Shown piece by piece: positions 42,032-51,059 of a DNA stretch of 64,000 nt (its first letter is position 1; each line of letters starts with the position of its first letter). The DNA comes from Geminicoccaceae bacterium (lineage in GTDB: Bacteria; Pseudomonadota; Alphaproteobacteria; Geminicoccales; Geminicoccaceae): positions 1,930,501 to 1,994,500 of the forward strand of contig JACKIM010000001.1 of NCBI GenBank assembly GCA_020638465.1, in the 5' to 3' direction. The notes under the pieces are model-generated. The model saw only the letters and a list, made by a program, of their open reading frames with translations. It had not been told where the DNA came from and ran no database searches. The translations under genes and the position numbers were made by a program.

Positions 42032-43492
42032 ATGTTGAATGGTTGGCTGATTGTCGTCGATCGCCTTGATGACCTCCCGCAAGGGGTTGCCGACCTGAAC
42101 GCGACGACCACGCGGGACTACCTTGTGAGCCGTCCGGCCAAGACCCGGTTCACACCGAAGATCCTCAACCTTTCCCGCGACTATGCCTACCAGACCCGGG
42201 GCTATTACTGCTCGCTGCTGGCGGAGGCGCGCGGGCAGAAGGTCGTGCCCTCGGTCACCACGATTCTCGATCTGGCGCGGCGCAGCCATTACGCCTATGC
42301 GCTGCCCGACCTGGAGGATACGCTCAACCGCACCCTTCGCCGACTCGCCGAACCTCCGGTTGTTTCCTTTCGCCTGCATATCCATCTGGGCGTGGTCGAC
42401 GACCCGCGCTTCGAGCGTTTCGCCGCCCAGTTGTTCGACTGGTTCCGCCATCCCGTCATCGAGGTGTCGATCCAGGCGGGAGACTGGTGGCGTATCCGGC
42501 GTATCCGCAGGCTGGCGATCACCGATCTGCACGAGGACCAGAAGGAAGCCTTTGGCCAGGCGCTGCGCCATTACATCCACCGCCGCTGGCGCAGCCCGAA
42601 GACCCGGGCCGAACCCCGCTTTTCGCTGGCTGTGTTGTGCGATCCGAAGGAAGCGCTGCCCCCGAGCGATGCCCAGACCTTCCGCCATTTCACCCGCATC
42701 GCCGAGCCGATGGGGCTGGGTGTGGAGACCATCACCCGGAGAGACCTTCCCCGGCTTGCGGAACATGACGCACTGTGGATCCGTGAAACCACCAATATCG
42801 ACCACCATACCTATCGCTTTGCCCTGCGCGCCGAGCAGGAGGGCATGCCGGTCATCGACGATCCGGCATCGATCCGCCAATGCACCAACAAGGTCTATCT
42901 GGCCGAGGTTCTGGGGGCGCATGGCATCGGCACTCCCCAGACCCGGGTCATTGCTTCGCTCAGGGACATTCCCCGTATCGAGAATGACATCGGCTATCCG
43001 GTTGTGCTCAAGATTCCCGACGGCTCGTTCAGCCGCGGTGTCAAGAAGGCAGAAAACCGCGAGGAACTGACGGCCCTGACCAGGGCGATGCTGGAGGAGT
43101 CCGATCTGATCCTGGCGCAGGAGTTCATGTATACCGAATTCGACTGGCGCGTCGGCGTGCTCGACGGCGAGGCGCTGTTCGTTTCACAGTACCGGATGGC
43201 GAAGAAGCACTGGCAGATCGTCCGCCATCGCGAGGGACGCCGGGCGATCGAAGGAGGCTTCCGCACGCTCGCCATCGACGATGCCCCGGCAGAGGTGGTG
43301 TCGGCCGGCGTTCGGGCGGCACGCCTCATCGGCCGTGGCCTCCACGGCGTCGACGTCAAGCAGAACGATCAGGGTGTGTTCGTCATCGAGGTCAACGACA
43401 ACCCCAATCTCGTCCACACCGTCGAGGACTCCGCCGAAGGCGACCGCTTGTGGCAACGCCTGGCCACATGGTTTCTCGACCGCCTGCGCTGA
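42032..43492 (+). CDS. RimK-like ATP-grasp ligase with N-terminal extension
   Basis: The 486-residue protein ends in an ATP-grasp domain of the RimK type (about residues 285-480): GYPVVLKIPDGSFSRGVKKA binds ATP, LAQEFMYTEFDWRVGVLDGE and GVDVKQNDQGVFVIEVNDNP carry the metal-binding Asp/Glu/Asn set. The first 200 residues form a separate conserved domain (TRFTPKILNLSRDYAYQTRG) found only in this subfamily. RimK enzymes add glutamate or other amino acids to proteins or small molecules; the product here is unknown. The divergent GNAT gene is a likely partner. The start ATG follows GGCGG. Confidence 0.85.
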   Translation: MLNGWLIVVDRLDDLPQGVADLNATTTRDYLVSRPAKTRFTPKILNLSRDYAYQTRGYYCSLLAEARGQKVVPSVTTILDLARRSHYAYALPDLEDTLNRTLRRLAEPPVVSFRLHIHLGVVDDPRFERFAAQLFDWFRHPVIEVSIQAGDWWRIRRIRRLAITDLHEDQKEAFGQALRHYIHRRWRSPKTRAEPRFSLAVLCDPKEALPPSDAQTFRHFTRIAEPMGLGVETITRRDLPRLAEHDALWIRETTNIDHHTYRFALRAEQEGMPVIDDPASIRQCTNKVYLAEVLGAHGIGTPQTRVIASLRDIPRIENDIGYPVVLKIPDGSFSRGVKKAENREELTALTRAMLEESDLILAQEFMYTEFDWRVGVLDGEALFVSQYRMAKKHWQIVRHREGRRAIEGGFRTLAIDDAPAEVVSAGVRAARLIGRGLHGVDVKQNDQGVFVIEVNDNPNLVHTVEDSAEGDRLWQRLATWFLDRLR

Positions 43493-43529
43493 ATTCTGGG
43501 TGCGGGCGGTGCCGGAACCGCGGTATGGC

Positions 43530-43563
43530 GCTGCATACAGGTGGGTGGAAATCTGTATGCAGC
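43530..43563. terminator. Perfect 11-pair hairpin between convergent genes
   Basis: GCTGCATACAG (43530-43540) and CTGTATGCAGC (43553-43563) are perfect inverted repeats with a 12-base loop. The hairpin lies between the ends of the RimK-like gene and the convergent phosphatase gene, so it may stop transcription from both sides, though no T-run follows on either strand. Confidence 0.45.
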
Positions 43564-43729
43564 CTTGCCGAAGGTGGGAATGATCATGCCTGTCCGTTCT
43601 TGGGCCATGAAGGGCGAGAGGAGGATCATGGCATGAGACTGGCGGACAGGTAAAGGAAAATATTCCGTTCCATCGGACCGGAAAGGAACCCCGGCAAGGT
43701 ATCCTTGCGATCCGGTTGCGGGAAATGTG

Positions 43730-44521
43730 TCAGGAGGCGGCGAAAAGCCCGTCGATGGGACCTTGCAGCGCCCTTGGGCCGGCGGCGACACGGTTGCCTT
43801 CGAACAGGCCGTCATTGGCAAGGAAATCGCAGGCGAACCCGCCCGCTTCCTCGACCAGCAGCAGACCCGCGAGGCAGTCCCAGCTGTTCATGTGCGGCTC
43901 GATATAGCCGATCAGCCGTCCGGCCGCCGTCCATGCAAGGCCGAGTGCGCCGGAACCGTGGCGATGGTACATCCCGCCCTGCTTCAGCAGGCTGTCAAGG
44001 ACGGGGATGATCTCCTGCGGTGTGCTGCGGTTGGAGAACCCGACGCTCATGGTGCCGGCGGTGAAGTCCTTCGCGTCGGCGACCCGGATCGGCTCGCCGT
44101 TGAGGAAGGCGCCGCCGCCGCGACGGCCGGAGAACAATTCGTCATTGCAGGGATCGTATATGACGCCGGTCCCGATGACGCCATTGCGGCACCATGCGAT
44201 CGACACGCACCAGCTGGCGATGCCGTTGAGAAAGCACCAGGTGCCGTCGATCGGATCGACGACCCAGTATCCGCCATCCGGACCGGGCTCGCTGGGTGCA
44301 TGCTCCTCGCCGACAAAACCGTCCTCGGGGAACAGTTCGCCGATGCGGCGGCGGATCAGCAGTTCGACCTCGCGGTCGGCCTCGCTGACCAGATCCTGCG
44401 CGCCCTTCTGGATGATGTCGAGCTGGCCACGCCGGCGATAGTAGCGCAGGCCAAGCTGACCGGCCTCGCGTGCCACCGCTTCCGCAATCGCCAGTCGATG
44501 CGCGCCGTCCTTGAAATTCAC
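43730..44521 (-). CDS. Inositol monophosphatase family protein
   Basis: The 263-residue metal-dependent phosphatase has GEEHAPSEP (about 71-79), VVDPIDGTWCFLNG (about 87-100) and NSWDCLAGLLLVEEAGG (about 212-228), which correspond to the metal and substrate motifs of the family. The usual DPIDGTxNF is DPIDGTWCF and the late WDxAAG is WDCLAG, so this is a diverged member, perhaps not acting on inositol phosphate. SEADREVELLI near the N-terminus is typical. It is alone on the minus strand, divergent from the aldo/keto reductase. Confidence 0.85.
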   Translation of the reverse strand: MNFKDGAHRLAIAEAVAREAGQLGLRYYRRRGQLDIIQKGAQDLVSEADREVELLIRRRIGELFPEDGFVGEEHAPSEPGPDGGYWVVDPIDGTWCFLNGIASWCVSIAWCRNGVIGTGVIYDPCNDELFSGRRGGGAFLNGEPIRVADAKDFTAGTMSVGFSNRSTPQEIIPVLDSLLKQGGMYHRHGSGALGLAWTAAGRLIGYIEPHMNSWDCLAGLLLVEEAGGFACDFLANDGLFEGNRVAAGPRALQGPIDGLFAAS

Positions 44522-44589
44522 TGATGTTCACCATTTTTCATGAGCGATGGCCGGTTTATAGAACAGGGTAGTCTGGGAGAGGAGACGTA

Positions 44590-45411
44590 ATGATCACTGT
44601 CGAGGCCAACGGGGCAAAAATTCCATCCATCGGATTGGGGACGTGGGCTCTGCGTGGCGAGGTCGCGACCCGCATGGTCGCCAGCGCCATCGAATCCGGT
44701 TATCGCCACATCGATACGGCGGCGCGCTACGAGAACGAGGCGGCGGTGGGGGAGGGGCTGCGCGCGTCGTCCGTGCCACGTTCGGAGATCTTCCTCACGA
44801 CGAAGATATGGCCGGACTGCTTTCGTGCCGACGATTTCCGTGCATCGGTCAAGGAGCGGCTCGACCTGCTGAAGGTCGACCATGTCGATCTCCTGCTGCT
44901 GCACTGGCCCAATGATGAGGTGCCCCTGGCCGAGACCATCGAGGCACTCAACTGGGCAAAGGCCACCGGCCTCACCCGGCATATCGGAGTGAGCAATTTC
45001 ACGACGAGGTACATCGCCGAGGCAGTCCGGCTTTCGACGGCGCCCCTGGTGTGCAACCAGGTCGAATATCATCCCTTCCTGTTGCAGGACAAGGTGATGC
45101 AGGCGACCCGTGCCGTCGGCATGGCCTTCACCGCCTATCGACCGATCAATCGGGGCGTCGTGCAGGACAACGAGACGATCGCCGGTATCGCGAAAAAGCA
45201 TGGCAAGAGTGCCGTGCAGGTAACGCTGCGCTGGCTGGTCCAGCAGGATGGCGTGGTCGCCATTCCGCGTACCTCCAATCCCGGCCGCGCGGAGGAGAAC
45301 ATCGACATCTTCGACTTCGGGCTCGATGGGGCGGAAATGGCCGCCATCAGCGCGCTGCGTTCGCCGGGCGGGCGCATGGTCAACCTCGACATCGCACCGG
45401 AATGGGACTGA
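44590..45411 (+). CDS. Aldo/keto reductase
   Basis: The 273-residue TIM-barrel oxidoreductase reduces aldehydes or ketones with NAD(P)H. The catalytic four are seen as Asp and Tyr in YRHIDTAARYENE (about 38-50), Lys in LTTKIW (about 74) and His in LLLLHWP (about 105). IGVSNF, NQVEYHPFLLQ and VVAIPRTSNPGRAEENI near the C-terminus are family marks, the last binding the cofactor phosphate. A GAGAGGAG site lies before the ATG. It is followed after four bases by a glutathione transferase gene, so the two may share a detoxification role. Confidence 0.9.
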   Translation: MITVEANGAKIPSIGLGTWALRGEVATRMVASAIESGYRHIDTAARYENEAAVGEGLRASSVPRSEIFLTTKIWPDCFRADDFRASVKERLDLLKVDHVDLLLLHWPNDEVPLAETIEALNWAKATGLTRHIGVSNFTTRYIAEAVRLSTAPLVCNQVEYHPFLLQDKVMQATRAVGMAFTAYRPINRGVVQDNETIAGIAKKHGKSAVQVTLRWLVQQDGVVAIPRTSNPGRAEENIDIFDFGLDGAEMAAISALRSPGGRMVNLDIAPEWD

Positions 45412-45415
45412 CACC

Positions 45416-46024
45416 ATGAAATTCTACTATTCGCCGTCTTCTCCCTTCGTGCGCAAGGTTGAGGTGGCCGCCCGCGAGACCGGCCTCATGGACCGCATCG
45501 CCCTCGAACCCGTGACGGTGACGCCGGTAGCCCCCAGCGACAAGCTCATGGTGGACAACCCGTTGAGCAAGGTTCCCTGCCTTGTCACCGATGACGGCCT
45601 GTCACTGGTCGACAGTCGGGTGATCTGCGAATATCTGGACAGTCTCCATGACGGGAAGAAACTCATTCCAGCAGAACCCGGACGTCGCTGGCGTGTCCTG
45701 CGGCTGGCCGCTCTCGCCGACGAGGCCATGGATGCCGCCGTACTCACCCGCTACGAGACCTTCGTCCGTCCCGAGGACAAGCGCTGGCAGCCCTGGATCG
45801 ATAACCAGCTGGCCAAGGTGACGCGCACGCTGGATCATGTCGAACCGGATGCCGGGCGCTATATGGGCCATCTGTGTATCGGCACGATCTCGCTGGCCTG
45901 TCTGCTCGGCTATCTCGACTTCCGCTATGCCGATTTGCGCTGGCGCGAGGGAAGGCCGGCGCTGGCCCGATGGTTCGAGGAGATGTCCGCACGCCCGTCG
46001 ATGCAGGTTACCGTTCCGAAATAG
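45416..46024 (+). CDS. Glutathione S-transferase family protein
   Basis: The 202-residue protein has an N-terminal thioredoxin-like domain with YSPSSPFVRKVEVAARE (Ser/Cys position near residue 6-9 holding Ser), VPCLVTDDGLSLVDSRVICEYL (read as the cis-Pro and glutathione gamma-Glu binding region, about 53-74), and an all-helical C-terminal domain. It is expected to conjugate or reduce electrophiles with glutathione; the substrate is unknown. The ATG at 45416 gives the family N-terminus. It is coupled to the aldo/keto reductase gene. Confidence 0.87.
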   Translation: MKFYYSPSSPFVRKVEVAARETGLMDRIALEPVTVTPVAPSDKLMVDNPLSKVPCLVTDDGLSLVDSRVICEYLDSLHDGKKLIPAEPGRRWRVLRLAALADEAMDAAVLTRYETFVRPEDKRWQPWIDNQLAKVTRTLDHVEPDAGRYMGHLCIGTISLACLLGYLDFRYADLRWREGRPALARWFEEMSARPSMQVTVPK

Positions 46025-46167
46025 GCGACCACGCGCTGTGTGCCAGACCGGGAACAGGCAAGTGGAGCGGGGGCGATTCCGTCGTGGATTCCACGTCCGC
46101 TCCCGGCCTCATGCAGGAGGTCGACCTCCGGCTCGTGGGCGGCCATGTCGGGATGCCATCCGGGGTA

Positions 46168-46563
46168 TCACTCCGGCGGGACAGGGCGGGGCTTGCGGTT
46201 CTCGTCGATGGCGACATAGGTGAAGCGGCCTTCGGTGACGAGGACCTCCTCGCCGGTGCGTCCTCGCCTCGCCCAGCTTTCTATGTGGATGGCCATGGAC
46301 GTGTTCCCGACCGACAGGACGTCTGCATACAGGCTGACGACATCGCCGACGAACACCGGGGCATGGAATGTCATGCTGTCGATGGCGACGGTCGCCACCC
46401 GTCCTGCCGCCCGCTCATAGGCCCGCACGCCACCGGCTATATCCATTTGCGCGAGTATCCATCCGCCGAATATATCACCGGCAGGATTGGTGTCGGCCGG
46501 CATGGCCAGCGCACGGACGGCGGGATTGCGGGGGTTTGGCACTTGACGTGACGGATCCTGCAT
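46168..46563 (-). CDS. Acyl-CoA thioesterase, YciA-like hot dog
   Basis: The 131-residue protein is a single hot-dog domain that hydrolyses acyl-CoA esters. The YciA signature NPAGDIFGGWILAQMD (about 26-41) holds the catalytic Asp. VAIDSMTFHAPVFVGDVVSLYAD (read in pieces, about 57-80) and TEGRFTYVAIDENRKPRPVP complete the fold. It should form hexamers in the cytoplasm. It stands alone on the minus strand, divergent from parE, with its start at 46563. Confidence 0.9.
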   Translation of the reverse strand: MQDPSRQVPNPRNPAVRALAMPADTNPAGDIFGGWILAQMDIAGGVRAYERAAGRVATVAIDSMTFHAPVFVGDVVSLYADVLSVGNTSMAIHIESWARRGRTGEEVLVTEGRFTYVAIDENRKPRPVPPE

Positions 46564-46687
46564 GGCTTCTGCCTACTACCGTGAATAGAGAGCCGCGTGG
46601 GCGGGGCGAAGGTGTTGGTCCGCCATGGATACGGTGCGGGCCCGCCGCTGGCAATGACCCAGGACGGCCGAGGACAAGCGGACCTGA

Positions 46688-48655
46688 ATGAGCGATCTTT
46701 TCGAACTGACGGATACGGCGACGAGTGCGACCTATACGGCCGAGGACATCGAGGTCCTCGAAGGGCTGGAGCCGGTGCGCCGGCGGCCCGGCATGTATAT
46801 CGGGGGGACGGACGTCAATGCCCTGCATCACCTCGTGGCCGAGCTGCTCGACAACAGCATGGACGAGGCGGTGGCCGGTCATGCCAACCGTATCGAGATC
46901 GAGCTGGAAGCCGGCGATGCCATCACCATTCGCGACAATGGCCGCGGCATTCCGGTCGATCCGCATCCCAAGTTCCCCGACAAGAGCGCGCTGGAGGTGA
47001 TCCTCACGACGCTGCATTCCGGCGGGAAGTTCCAGAACAAGGCTTACCAGACGGCCGGCGGCCTGCATGGCGTGGGCGTGTCGGTGGTCAACGCGCTGGC
47101 GAGCGAACTGGTTGTGGAAGTGGCGCGCGACCGCAGGTTGTACCGCCAGCGCTATGCACGCGGTGTGCCGCAGGGGCGGATCGAGGATGCGGGAGCGGTG
47201 GCCAACCGGCGGGGCACCAGCATCCGCTTCATTCCCGATACCGAGATTTTCGGCAACCGTGTCCGTTTCGATGCCGAGCGGCTGCACCGCATGGCCCGTT
47301 CCAAGGCCTATCTGTTCAAGGGTGTGGAGATTCGCTGGAGCTGCGATCCGGCGCTGGTGGAGGGGCGGTCCACGCCGGCGCGCGATACCTTCCATTTCCC
47401 GAACGGCCTGAGCGATTTCCTGGCCGGACTGCTTGAGGGCCGCGAGACCGTGCTGGACGAACCCTTCGCCGGAGAGGCCGAGCTGGCCGATGGGCAGGGG
47501 CGGGTGGAATGGGCCGTGGCCTGGCCACTGGACGAGGAAGGCTACCAGGGACTCTACTGCAACACCGTGCCGACGCCGCTGGGCGGCACCCATGAGACCG
47601 GCCTGCGGTCAGCGGTGATCCGGGCGCTCAAGGCCCATGCCGAGCGCATCGGCTACAGAAAGGCCGGCCAGCTTACTGCGGATGATGTCCTGGGCGGATC
47701 GGCGCTGCTGTTGTCGCTGTTCTACAAGACCCCGCAGTTTCAGGGGCAGACCAAGGAAAAGCTGGTCAGCAACGAGGTGACGCGGCTGGTCGAGGGGGCG
47801 GTCAAGGACCGATTCGAATTGTGGCTGGGCGACCATCCCGCCGAAGGCACGGCACTGCTCGACCATACCGTTGCGCGTGCCGAGGAGCGGCTGGCGCGCA
47901 AGCGGTCGAAGGAGGTCAAGCGGCAGTCGGCGACGCGCAAGCTGAGGCTGCCGGGCAAGCTGGCGGATTGTTCGATCGGCGACCGTCCCGGAACGGAGAT
48001 CTTCATCGTCGAGGGCGATAGTGCCGGCGGTTCGGCCAAGCAGGCGCGCAACCGCGAGACGCAGGCGATCCTGCCGTTGCGGGGCAAGATCCTCAACGTC
48101 GCGTCGGCCACCGCCGACAAGCTGGCGCAGAACAAGGAGCTGCAGGATCTGGTGACGGCGTTGGGCTGTGGTGTGGGAAGGCACTGCCGGATTGATGATC
48201 TCCGCTATGAGAAGGTCGTCATCATGACCGATGCCGATGTCGATGGCGCGCATATCGCCGCACTCCTGATGACCTTCTTCTTCAGGGAAATGCGGCCACT
48301 CATCGAAAGGGGCCACTTGTTTCTGGCTCAGCCCCCGCTCTTCCGGCTCAGTCACGGCGGCACGGTGGCCTATGCCCGGGATGATGTGCACCGACAGGAA
48401 TTGCTGCGTACGGTGTTCAAAGGCAAGAAGAACATCGAGGTCGGCCGCTTCAAGGGGCTCGGCGAGATGAACCCGTCGCAGCTCAAGGAGACGACGATGG
48501 ACCCGGCCCGCCGCTCGCTGCTCGGTGTCGAGATCCGGGACGTCGAAGGCAAGCCGACCGGACAACTGATCGAGGAGCTGATGGGCCGCAAGCCGGAACT
48601 CCGCTTCCAGTTCATCCAGGAGAATGCGGGGCTGGTGCGCGAACTCGACGTCTGA
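46688..48655 (+). CDS. parE: DNA topoisomerase IV subunit B
   Basis: The 655-residue ATPase subunit works with ParC to separate linked daughter chromosomes. The GHKL ATP site includes ELLDNSMDEAVAGHA (Asn binding Mg), RDNGRGIPV and TAGGLHGVGVSVVNAL. The TOPRIM part has IVEGDSAGGSAKQARNRE, ILPLRGKILNV and MTDADVDGAHIAALL. The end contains RFKGLGEMNPSQLKETTMDP. Length and the LPLRGKILN form point to ParE rather than the longer GyrB. It is convergent with glgX, with only 12 bases between the stops. Confidence 0.93.
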   Translation: MSDLFELTDTATSATYTAEDIEVLEGLEPVRRRPGMYIGGTDVNALHHLVAELLDNSMDEAVAGHANRIEIELEAGDAITIRDNGRGIPVDPHPKFPDKSALEVILTTLHSGGKFQNKAYQTAGGLHGVGVSVVNALASELVVEVARDRRLYRQRYARGVPQGRIEDAGAVANRRGTSIRFIPDTEIFGNRVRFDAERLHRMARSKAYLFKGVEIRWSCDPALVEGRSTPARDTFHFPNGLSDFLAGLLEGRETVLDEPFAGEAELADGQGRVEWAVAWPLDEEGYQGLYCNTVPTPLGGTHETGLRSAVIRALKAHAERIGYRKAGQLTADDVLGGSALLLSLFYKTPQFQGQTKEKLVSNEVTRLVEGAVKDRFELWLGDHPAEGTALLDHTVARAEERLARKRSKEVKRQSATRKLRLPGKLADCSIGDRPGTEIFIVEGDSAGGSAKQARNRETQAILPLRGKILNVASATADKLAQNKELQDLVTALGCGVGRHCRIDDLRYEKVVIMTDADVDGAHIAALLMTFFFREMRPLIERGHLFLAQPPLFRLSHGGTVAYARDDVHRQELLRTVFKGKKNIEVGRFKGLGEMNPSQLKETTMDPARRSLLGVEIRDVEGKPTGQLIEELMGRKPELRFQFIQENAGLVRELDV

Positions 48656-48667
48656 GGGATCGTTTCT

Positions 48668-50773
48668 TCAGATGGGTGGCGGAGCCTGTCCCGCACGGTC
48701 TTCGAGGAGTGCGAAAGTATGGGCCGGGATCTCGACGGCGACAGCCCGGCTTTCGAGCCCGACGGGCGCGCTCGCGAGAGTGGTTCGCCAGTCGCCTTCC
48801 GGAAGCCTGAATCGGCAGGACGGGCCGGCGTTGAACAGCAGGAGAAAGCGGCCATCTTCGAGAAGGTCGCCACATTCGCCACGTTCTTCGGTAATACTGC
48901 CATCCAGCAGGAGGCCCAGCGACCTGCCGTGCCAGTCGCTGGCCGTCATCTCGCGACCCTCGGGGTGCCACCAGACGACATTGCCGTTCTCGCCGTGCAT
49001 GAACCGGCGGCGGCGGAAGACCGGATGCGTCAGGCGCAATTCGATCAGGCGGCTGGTGAAGCCGAAGAGGTCGTCATCGATATCCTGCCAGTCCATCCAG
49101 CTGATGGCGTTGTCCTGGCAATAGGCATTGTTGTTGCCGTCCTGGCTGCGTCCGGTCTCGTCACCCATGAGCAGCATCGGCGTGCCCTGCGACAGCAGCA
49201 GGGTGGCCAGCATGTTCTTGCGGTCACGCAGGCGGGCGGCGACAATCTTCGGGTCGTCGGTCGGTCCCTCGATGCCGTTGTTCCATGAAAGGTTGTGCGC
49301 ATGGCCATCCCGGTTGTCTTCCAGGTTGGCTTCGTTGTGCCTGTCTTCATAGGAGACGAGATCGAGCAGGGTGAAGCCGTCATGGCTGGTCACGGAATTG
49401 ATGCTGGCCCACGGACGGCGCCCCTGGTGTTCGAACAGGTCGGCCGAACCGAGCAGCCGCGAGGCCAGTTCGGCGAGCTGGTCGTCATCGCCGCGCCAGA
49501 AGGCGCGGGTGGCATCGCGGAAGCGGTCGTTCCATTCCGCCCAGCCGGGCCCGAAGCCGCCCATGCGGTAGCCGTGCGGGCCTATGTCCCATGGTTCGGC
49601 GATGAGTTTGACACGGCTGAGGACGGGATCCTGGGCGATGGCGTCGAAGAAACCCGAACCCGGATCGAAGCCGCTGGCTTCGCGTCCCAGTGCCGTGGCG
49701 AGATCGAAGCGGAACCCGTCGACGCCGATCGCCTCGACCCAGTAGCGCAGCGAATCCATGGTCAGCTGGAGGACGCGCGGATGGGTCAGGTCAAGGGTGT
49801 TGCCGCACCCGGTCACATTGACATAGCCGTCAGCCGCCTCGCGGTCGATCTTGTAGTAGGAATGGTTGTCGACGCCGCGGAAGGCCACCGTCGGGCCGTT
49901 GCCGTCGCCTTCGCCGGTATGGTTGTAGACGACATCGAGGATGACCTCGATACCGGCTTGGTGAAGCTTGCCGATCGCCTCGCGCAGTTCCGTGCGCGGA
50001 TCGTCGGTGGCGGCATAGCGCGGTTCGACGACGAAGAAGCCGATGGGATTGTAGCCCCAGTAATTGGTCAGGCCATTTTCGGCAAGACGCCTTTCATCGA
50101 AGAAAGCCTGACAGGGCATCAGTTCGATGGCGGTGATGCCGAGCCTGAGCAGGTGATCGATGACCGGTTTGCCGGCGAGGCCGGCATAGGTGCCGCGCAG
50201 CGCCTGCGGCAGGTCGGGATGCAGGGCGGTCAGGCCGCGGACATGCGCTTCGTAGATCACCGTCTCGGACATCGGCCGCTGCGGCCGGTGTCCGAGACGG
50301 ACCGGTTCGGGGCGGGGCTCGATGACACAAAGCGGCACATCGGCGACGGGCTCGCCGTCGATTCCGGTCCATTGCAGGCCCGAGGCCCAGCGGGTGGCAT
50401 AGGGATCGAGCAGGGGGCAGGACGGATCGAAGCGGTGTCCCGCCTGCGGATCGAACGGACCATGTGCGCGGTACTGATAATGCAATCCCGCCTTCGCGCC
50501 CGGCAGGAAGCCGTGAAAAATCTGGTCGGTGTGTTCTGGCAGGTCGAAGCGGGCGATTTCACGGCGGCTTGCCGGGTCGAACAGGCAGAGCTCGATACGG
50601 TCGGCATTTTCCGAAAATATGGAGAAATTCACCCCATCGGGCTCAAGGGTTGCCCCGAGCGGGAACCGCCGGCCGGGCCACAGGGTCGCCGGCCAGTCGT
50701 CGGAATTTATGGTTGAAGGAGTGGCCGTATCGGCAAACGGATCGCGAAAGTCCGGTTCGGGGCGATTGAGCAA
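48668..50773 (-). CDS. glgX: Glycogen debranching enzyme
   Basis: The 701-residue GH13 enzyme removes alpha-1,6 branches from glycogen left by phosphorylase. It has an N-terminal CBM48 domain (PLGATLEPDGVNFSIFSENAD, read in pieces), then the barrel with DVVYNHTGEGDGNGP, the nucleophile Asp in VDGFRFDLATALGR, the acid Glu in LIAEPWDIGPHGY, and the third Asp in SVTSHDGFTLLDLVSY. NNGIEGPTDDP and LLLSQGTPMLLMGDE are typical for GlgX. The apparent start is a TTG at 50773; its ribosome site (AAGGATG) is weak. No other glycogen gene is in the window. Confidence 0.92.
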   Translation of the reverse strand: MLNRPEPDFRDPFADTATPSTINSDDWPATLWPGRRFPLGATLEPDGVNFSIFSENADRIELCLFDPASRREIARFDLPEHTDQIFHGFLPGAKAGLHYQYRAHGPFDPQAGHRFDPSCPLLDPYATRWASGLQWTGIDGEPVADVPLCVIEPRPEPVRLGHRPQRPMSETVIYEAHVRGLTALHPDLPQALRGTYAGLAGKPVIDHLLRLGITAIELMPCQAFFDERRLAENGLTNYWGYNPIGFFVVEPRYAATDDPRTELREAIGKLHQAGIEVILDVVYNHTGEGDGNGPTVAFRGVDNHSYYKIDREAADGYVNVTGCGNTLDLTHPRVLQLTMDSLRYWVEAIGVDGFRFDLATALGREASGFDPGSGFFDAIAQDPVLSRVKLIAEPWDIGPHGYRMGGFGPGWAEWNDRFRDATRAFWRGDDDQLAELASRLLGSADLFEHQGRRPWASINSVTSHDGFTLLDLVSYEDRHNEANLEDNRDGHAHNLSWNNGIEGPTDDPKIVAARLRDRKNMLATLLLSQGTPMLLMGDETGRSQDGNNNAYCQDNAISWMDWQDIDDDLFGFTSRLIELRLTHPVFRRRRFMHGENGNVVWWHPEGREMTASDWHGRSLGLLLDGSITEERGECGDLLEDGRFLLLFNAGPSCRFRLPEGDWRTTLASAPVGLESRAVAVEIPAHTFALLEDRAGQAPPPI

Positions 50774-51059
50774 GGCGAAGCGTCATCCTTGTTGCGTTCA
50801 GCACATTCCCCGATGTGTCGATATCGGCAAATGGCCTCTTTTCATTCATGATATCATGCTTCCCGCCAATGGCGGGCCGGTTTGTCGGGTCGCGAAACAT
50901 TCCGGTGTCGCGGAAGGCTCCCCGCGCCAACAGGATATCCTTTCCCACCGGCAAGGACGGCATCCAGGGCACCAGGGCGACCGCTCCGACAGCGACGGGC
51001 ATAGCACGGAACGCCGTGCCGTCGCAGCCTCGATCGCCGCTGTCCCCGTCGCCTTTTCC

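Noticed and set aside
50643..51002. Possible minus-strand gene in the gap between the PleD-like gene and glgX
   Set aside because: It overlaps the glgX start in another frame and has no ribosome site or family likeness; the 286-base gap 50774-51059 otherwise shows nothing clear.
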